From assembly GCA_903813345.2 (NCBI GenBank), contig CAIIXF020000011.1:2812571-2876570 (forward strand): 64,000 bases of DNA, in the 5' to 3' direction. The notes under the pieces are model-generated. The model saw only the letters and a program-made list of their open reading frames with translations. It was not told the DNA's origin and did not search any database. The translations under genes were made by a program, and so were the position numbers. Source of the DNA: Owenia fusiformis (Eukaryota; Annelida; Polychaeta; Sabellida; Oweniidae). This document shows, in pieces, positions 59,700-64,000 of this stretch (the stretch's first letter is position 1; the number at the start of each line of letters is the position of its first letter).

Positions 59700-62600
59700 G
59701 TAAGTTGTTTTGCAATAGTGGGGACTCATGTGTAGTTTAGAAGATTGAAATGTGAAGATGTATAATCCAGTTATAATAAGTAAGACTTAAAATGACGTCC
59801 TTTGTTTTGATTTGTTCCAAAACTGAGACATAAAATCTTTTATTTTTTCGTGGGTGATAATAGAGCTTGTTTGAAATTTTCATTTCTTCATTATAGTTAT
59901 ACGAATGCATTCTGTCTTGTATTTACTATATTTTAGGCCTTATCGTTGCTGAAGACTAGGCAGAAAAGTGTGGCAGAGTTGTATGCCGAATGTTTGTCAC
60001 GAGCTAAACACTATGAAATCCTAAACTTTCTTACAACTGCCACATTTGATGACTTTGAGGGTCAAAGGGAAAATTCAGAGAAGCTGTTCAAATCAGGTAT
60101 GATATGATCAAGTAAAGCAAAGACATTGGTAATTATATAACTCACTCTAGTCTATATCCAATAGACCGAATTTCTTGAGAATTCAGTCTATTGATCATCA
60201 TGTCCCTCCTGTCTTGAAATTTTGACAAAATTATCGATTTTAGGAAGATTCACTTCACAAAAATAGTTAAGTAGTAGGGTACAATTAATGCTATAAAAAG
60301 TAGCCCAGCATGTTGTTAAATGGAAATAAAGCTTCATGTAGGGGAAGTAACAAATATGCAAATTAATTTACTCCACTGGCCGGCACTTCCTATGTAAACA
60401 AATCTTTTTCAATCCCAAATTTTAACATATGTGGGCTATAGTCTGGATATTTTCATTCCAAATTTAAAAAAAAATTCAGACTAGAGGATATAGTCTACAG
60501 CTCACTCCTAGTTTTCTGTAAGTTGAATTGCTGAATTCTGGATTGTAAAATTAGTAGCATCTATAATGGAATAATACAGATTTATGAAAAGGAAGTCACT
60601 GGCCACAAGGTCAGTTATTGGCAGTCGTTGTTCTGAATGGATACAATATAAAAGAAAGAAAATAAAACTAAAATGCAATGACAACAGACACGTTATTTTA
60701 GAAAATACACGTAGTATGTAATGCCAATCTGATTAATGCCCTGCAATCACTTACCTCATATAAACCAATTACTGAACTTTACTTGTTCTAACTTCATACT
60801 TACTTAGCAGATAATACAAATATACAATCATAATACCAAACAAAATTCGTATTGATGACAACGAGGCATGTTTCAGCAAAACATGTAACCCCGCCTGCCT
60901 CCCAAATTCACTCGGCAAAACTGACAGTTTTACCTTACTCCTTATGTTTTACAAATAGGCGATCATGTTAGGACTCTCGAGGGCATTCCAGTTGCTGTTA
61001 AAGACAACTTCTGCACAACAGGGGTTAAAACATCATGTTCCTCACACATGCTCAACAATTTCTATCCTCCCTACAATGCAACTGTTGTACAGAAATTCAT
61101 TGACAATGGTGCATATGTGATGGGCAAAACTAATATGGACGAGTTTGCAATGGGGTAAGTGAACAATTTGGAATGCGTGTAATTTTGGTCAAATGTCAAC
61201 AGTTAAAAAATAAAACTATTTAGATGAAAAAATTGAAAATGTACAAGCAGATTTGTGATTCACTCAATTTGACTTTACAGAAATAAAAATACACGGTACA
61301 TTGTATATTTGTGTCAAGGAAAGCAAGCTTATCCTGTATTTTTCATTATTATGCACCTCATTAAAATACTCGAATCTGATTCAGTGTTCTCCCCAAAAAA
61401 AATTTTCAACTGGGTGCAAGATTTCAAGTCTGAAAAAATCAGCACTCGCTACGCTCACAATATCTCAGTGTAGGTGCTTACTTCACTCATTTTTCAAATC
61501 AGAAGTTGAAGTGCAGATTCCAACTGGGTGCCAACTGGGGGGCCTTTGGTTTCAAGTAGGGGGAGCCCCCGGTAAAAGTGACATGGGGAGATCACTGTGA
61601 TTGGTTAAGAGCTGCAGGGTCTATTGCTATATGTGGCAGTAAGATTTCGTTCTATCCAGTATTGAAGCAACCATCCTGTACGCCAGAATACCTCTATCCT
61701 CGAAAAAGAATACTAGGCTCTTCTTGGGAAACAAATCCAGAGAGTATTTTTTTCCTGGGATAGGTATTCTGGCATATCCACCTCATGGTCACCCAGTATT
61801 TGTTTATTACAGCTCTGGGACTGTGGACAGTATACATGGACCAGTCCGCAATCCATGGACATTTAATCTCCCAGATGTTAGTGACATCACAGAAATAAAG
61901 GAATCTGATTGGTTAATAGCTGGAGGTAGCTCAGGGGGAAGTGCAGTTGCTGTAGCAACTGGATCCTGTTACGCGTAAGTTGATATTTCTAATTTTATTG
62001 ACATCATTGTCGAATGTAACATGCATGATGCTAAATTGATTTACTATGAATTTCTTTAATTTTGCAATTTAAATCATCAATTGAAGATTACCATTAATTG
62101 CCAATTTAGAACGTCCTCCCTTATTGTATTTAAAGATGTTTTGACAACCATCCATCATTTGGAAAAAAAGTCACCAATATTCATCTTCTAAAAATATGAA
62201 CCAAAACAACTAAAGAATGCAAAGTTGACTATTTTGTAGAGCTGGCATCTCGATTGTCAGTCGAATGCTCTCTGCAACACCCATGTCGACACAACGCCTC
62301 TTGATCGACAGTCGGAACTCACAACATAAAAAGCTATTTCCCTATGAATTAAAATCTTTGTTACTATATGCTGTATGGTGTATTTTAGTAAAGTTTTACC
62401 GCCTACATTTTCAAATTTTCTTTTTTGTTTTGATCGACTTCCTGCTCTCGAATTAGGTCTCTGGGCCCCTCGAGATTTACCCTCGAGATTTATTTTCAAT
62501 GGCTGCCCAGAAATAACAACACAAATCATAGTTTTATGTCTATTTATTGCTTTTCTGTCAAAGTCTGATACTTGAACATGGTTTACATGTAAGTTAAATA

Positions 62601-63048
62601 TAAAACATACAAGTGAGGATGACTATTGTGCATCGCATTGCTAATTACAAGCCTAGAAAATCTAAAATTCAGACAGATTTCTTCAAATTTTTTTTCATTT
62701 TTCGAATATCATTGGACCAAACAATGTCGATATCGTTGTCTATCGAGAGCTCCGACATGTCGACATTAAAATCCTATTCGATGCCAGCTCTACTATTTTG
62801 TATTGTAACGATTCACGATTTCATCAAATTACACATTTGTGTGACACATTTACATACATGTAACATTTTCAGTGCTATGGGGTCGGACACAGGAGGATCT
62901 ACAAGGAACCCAGCAGCCTACTGTGGCATTGTGGGCCTCAAACCAACATATGGTCTCGTCTCCCGACATGGCCTTATCCCCCTAGTGAACTCCCTCGATG
63001 TGCCAGGCATTATGACGCGTAGTGCAGAGGATGCTGCAGCTGTTTTAA
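59676..63048 (+). CDS. QRSL1: Glutamyl-tRNA(Gln) amidotransferase subunit A, mitochondrial (5' part of gene, five exons)
   Basis: Exons 59676-59699, 59937-60096, 60959-61154, 61813-61974 and 62873-63048 join in frame (intron phases 0, 1, 2, 2, then 1 at the last donor). They give ~240 residues of an amidase-signature enzyme. In mitochondria the GatCAB complex uses this subunit to release ammonia from glutamine and convert Glu-tRNA(Gln) to Gln-tRNA(Gln). Visible landmarks: GIPVAVKDN with catalytic Lys76, [20 protein letters not shown], the Gly/Ser-rich GGSSGGSA with cis-Ser166, and [13 protein letters not shown] with nucleophile Ser190, 24 residues on as in the family. All introns are GT..AG. 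The start is supported by an in-frame TAA at 59667-59669 and by similarity to the short N-terminus of animal QRSL1. The family is ~500 residues long, so about half the gene lies beyond the right edge. No frame break was seen. Confidence 0.95.
59937..60096 (+). CDS. QRSL1: QRSL1 exon 2
   Basis: Encodes [16 protein letters not shown]... through LFKSG, the helical N-terminal part of the amidase fold. Acceptor 'tatattttag', donor gtatga, phase 1 out. The segment [15 protein letters not shown] corresponds to the conserved 'LN.(F/Y)(I/L)T' of the family. Confidence 0.92.
60959..61154 (+). CDS. QRSL1: QRSL1 exon 3
   Basis: Carries [11 protein letters not shown] with the catalytic lysine, [21 protein letters not shown] and [11 protein letters not shown]. 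Acceptor 'acaaatag', donor gtaagt, phase 2 out. Confidence 0.96.
61378..61800. mobile_element. Decayed transposon sequence in QRSL1 intron 3
   Basis: 'cagtgttctccccaaaaaaa' at ~61381 followed by 'aactgggtgcaagatttcaa' resembles the end of a DNA transposon common in marine animals. No matching opposite end is seen. Further right, 'ccagaatacctctatcct' (61684) faces 'gggataggtattctgg' (61757), an inverted pair of ~16 bp. The ORFs of 61-99 codons across the intron are incidental. The last one reads into exon 4. Confidence 0.45.
61813..61974 (+). CDS. QRSL1: QRSL1 exon 4
   Basis: Encodes [15 protein letters not shown], a variable acidic linker ([13 protein letters not shown]), then [20 protein letters not shown]. 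The linker is where eukaryotic proteins carry extra residues relative to bacterial GatA. Donor gtaagt, phase 2 out. Confidence 0.96.
62873..63048 (+). CDS. QRSL1: QRSL1 exon 5 (last in window)
   Basis: Encodes [46 protein letters not shown]..., written here only by its key parts: nucleophile in DTGGSTRNP, substrate-pocket GLKPTYG, and SRHGLIPL. Donor gtgagt after AEDAAAVL, phase 1. The next exon should begin with the 'ALAGxDxxDST' equivalent, which I do not find before 64000. Confidence 0.95.
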
Positions 63049-64000
63049 GTGAGTCAGAATTGAATTTATTCAGCTCACTTCAGACGATAGAGATTTTTTG
63101 TTCATTTAAAGATGGCAGGGCGGTCTATCTGTTTATTTATCTTCTTAGAATGGCAATACAAACTAGTGATGCAGTTATTAATAATTGAGGTATCTTACCG
63201 ACACAATGAAATATGACATAAGTATAATGCTTATTAGTAATAAGTAAAGCTATTTATATGATGGATACTAAATATATATGGGATAACGACAAAAGATAAT
63301 TTTGGTATGTACCACGAAAATCATCAACTTTTAGGTAAAATTATTTTTTTTACCATAGGATAAATATGATATCCTATGATTTTATCGGGCTATAATTTTT
63401 ATCCACTCTTGGATATCCCCGATCTCCTCTCATTCGCTGTGCTCACTCATGGAGATGGGCATTATCTACTCATGGATAAAAATGGTATCCATCAAAAATC
63501 ATAGGATGTCCTCTTTGTATTTGATTGAATTGATGCAATTTTCTTCATTCATTTTTTAAGAAATAAATACACCAATAGACATCATTGACATTTGGCTAAA
63601 TGTTCATAATCTTGTCCATTTTGCTCTAAGACTTGTCATGTAAAATGAACTACACTACTTCAATCATTTAATTTTTTCATCCATTTACATGTAACAAAAA
63701 TAATATTGATATTTTTCAAAAAATAATACACATCTTTATCATGATCATCCACATCTGGCGGCCATACAAGCTCAATATAACATTGCAAATGATATAGGAA
63801 AACATAATTCATACCTTAATCTAGCTGTTGTTGCCAGAAAATGTAAAATTTATGAAATGAGATGTGCTTCGCCATATTTTCACAAATGAAGGGCAGGTCA
63901 GATTGCGAGATGCATGCGCAATAGTCATAAAGAAATGGAATGGGAATTTTACTTTCATATCTTTGTGTATATATTCAGCTTATAGTAAAACTTCCCACTA
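63049..64000. other. QRSL1 intron 5 (incomplete) with a dispersed repeat
   Basis: No further QRSL1 exon is recognisable. At 63357-63512 an inverted-repeat element with 'ataggataaatatgatatcc', 'ttcgctgtgctcactcatgg' and 'gatatcctatgattttat/aaaatcatagga' resembles the 10431-10630 duplication. Confidence 0.5.

Noticed and set aside
62613-63188. A single 191-codon protein spanning intron and exon 5 of QRSL1
   Set aside because: Only the part encoded by 62873-63048 is homologous to the amidase; a clear acceptor and donor define the exon.

Overview
This window is animal nuclear DNA. It is AT-rich, has long non-coding stretches, spliced genes with GT..AG introns, many transposon-derived inverted repeats and minisatellites, and no operons or bacterial gene spacing. 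The mixture of families (non-LTR retrotransposon tail, foldback and MITE elements, a short dispersed repeat in many copies, cgtccgtccgtt-type microsatellite ORFs) suits a marine invertebrate such as a lophotrochozoan, hemichordate or cephalochordate. I cannot fix the phylum from sequence alone. No rRNA gene, complete tRNA gene, CRISPR array or viral gene was seen.

Only two protein-coding genes are well supported. (1) A complete single-exon coding region at 33375-34418 (+) encodes a 347-residue class A GPCR. It has melanocortin/EDG/cannabinoid/adenosine-like (MECA) traits: no 3.25 cysteine, no proline 5.50, DPLVY in TM7. It also has unusual switch residues: LRY for DRY, and SMLP for CWxP. Its putative leader carries a 41-bp tandem repeat and four short upstream ORFs. 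(2) Five exons at 59676-63048 (+) encode the N-terminal ~240 residues of the mitochondrial glutamyl-tRNA(Gln) amidotransferase subunit A (QRSL1/GatA). The complete Ser-cisSer-Lys catalytic triad is present. The gene runs off the right edge.

Layout: 1-6.6 kb, non-coding, with a small tandem duplication at the left edge. 6.6-7.5 kb, the 3' end of a LINE on the minus strand abutting a 27-bp minisatellite. 8.0-20.3 kb, non-coding with several tandem duplications and copies of a ~190-bp dispersed repeat. 20.3-20.9 kb, a 41-bp minisatellite. 21.9-24.9 kb, a nested set of inverted repeats: a 2.8-kb TIR element containing two long hairpins, all flanked by a direct repeat. 26.08-26.49 kb, a perfectly centred foldback element with a 5-bp target duplication. 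27-32 kb, dispersed repeats. 32.8-34.6 kb, the GPCR. 36-49 kb, dense in MITEs, including two with TTAA target sites and a 1-kb G-rich foldback at 42.4-43.5 kb. 49-53.7 kb, quiet. 53.7-54.9 kb, two minisatellites. 54.9-59.6 kb, non-coding. 59.6-64 kb, QRSL1.

The two genes are functionally unrelated (signalling; mitochondrial translation), and nothing suggests they work together. The most unusual part of the window is its repeat architecture. At least four long inverted repeats could each form a large hairpin. Two foldback families share 5'-CAC...GTG-3' termini and 5-bp target-site duplications, a combination expected of the Transib/RAG transposase superfamily, though not unique to it.
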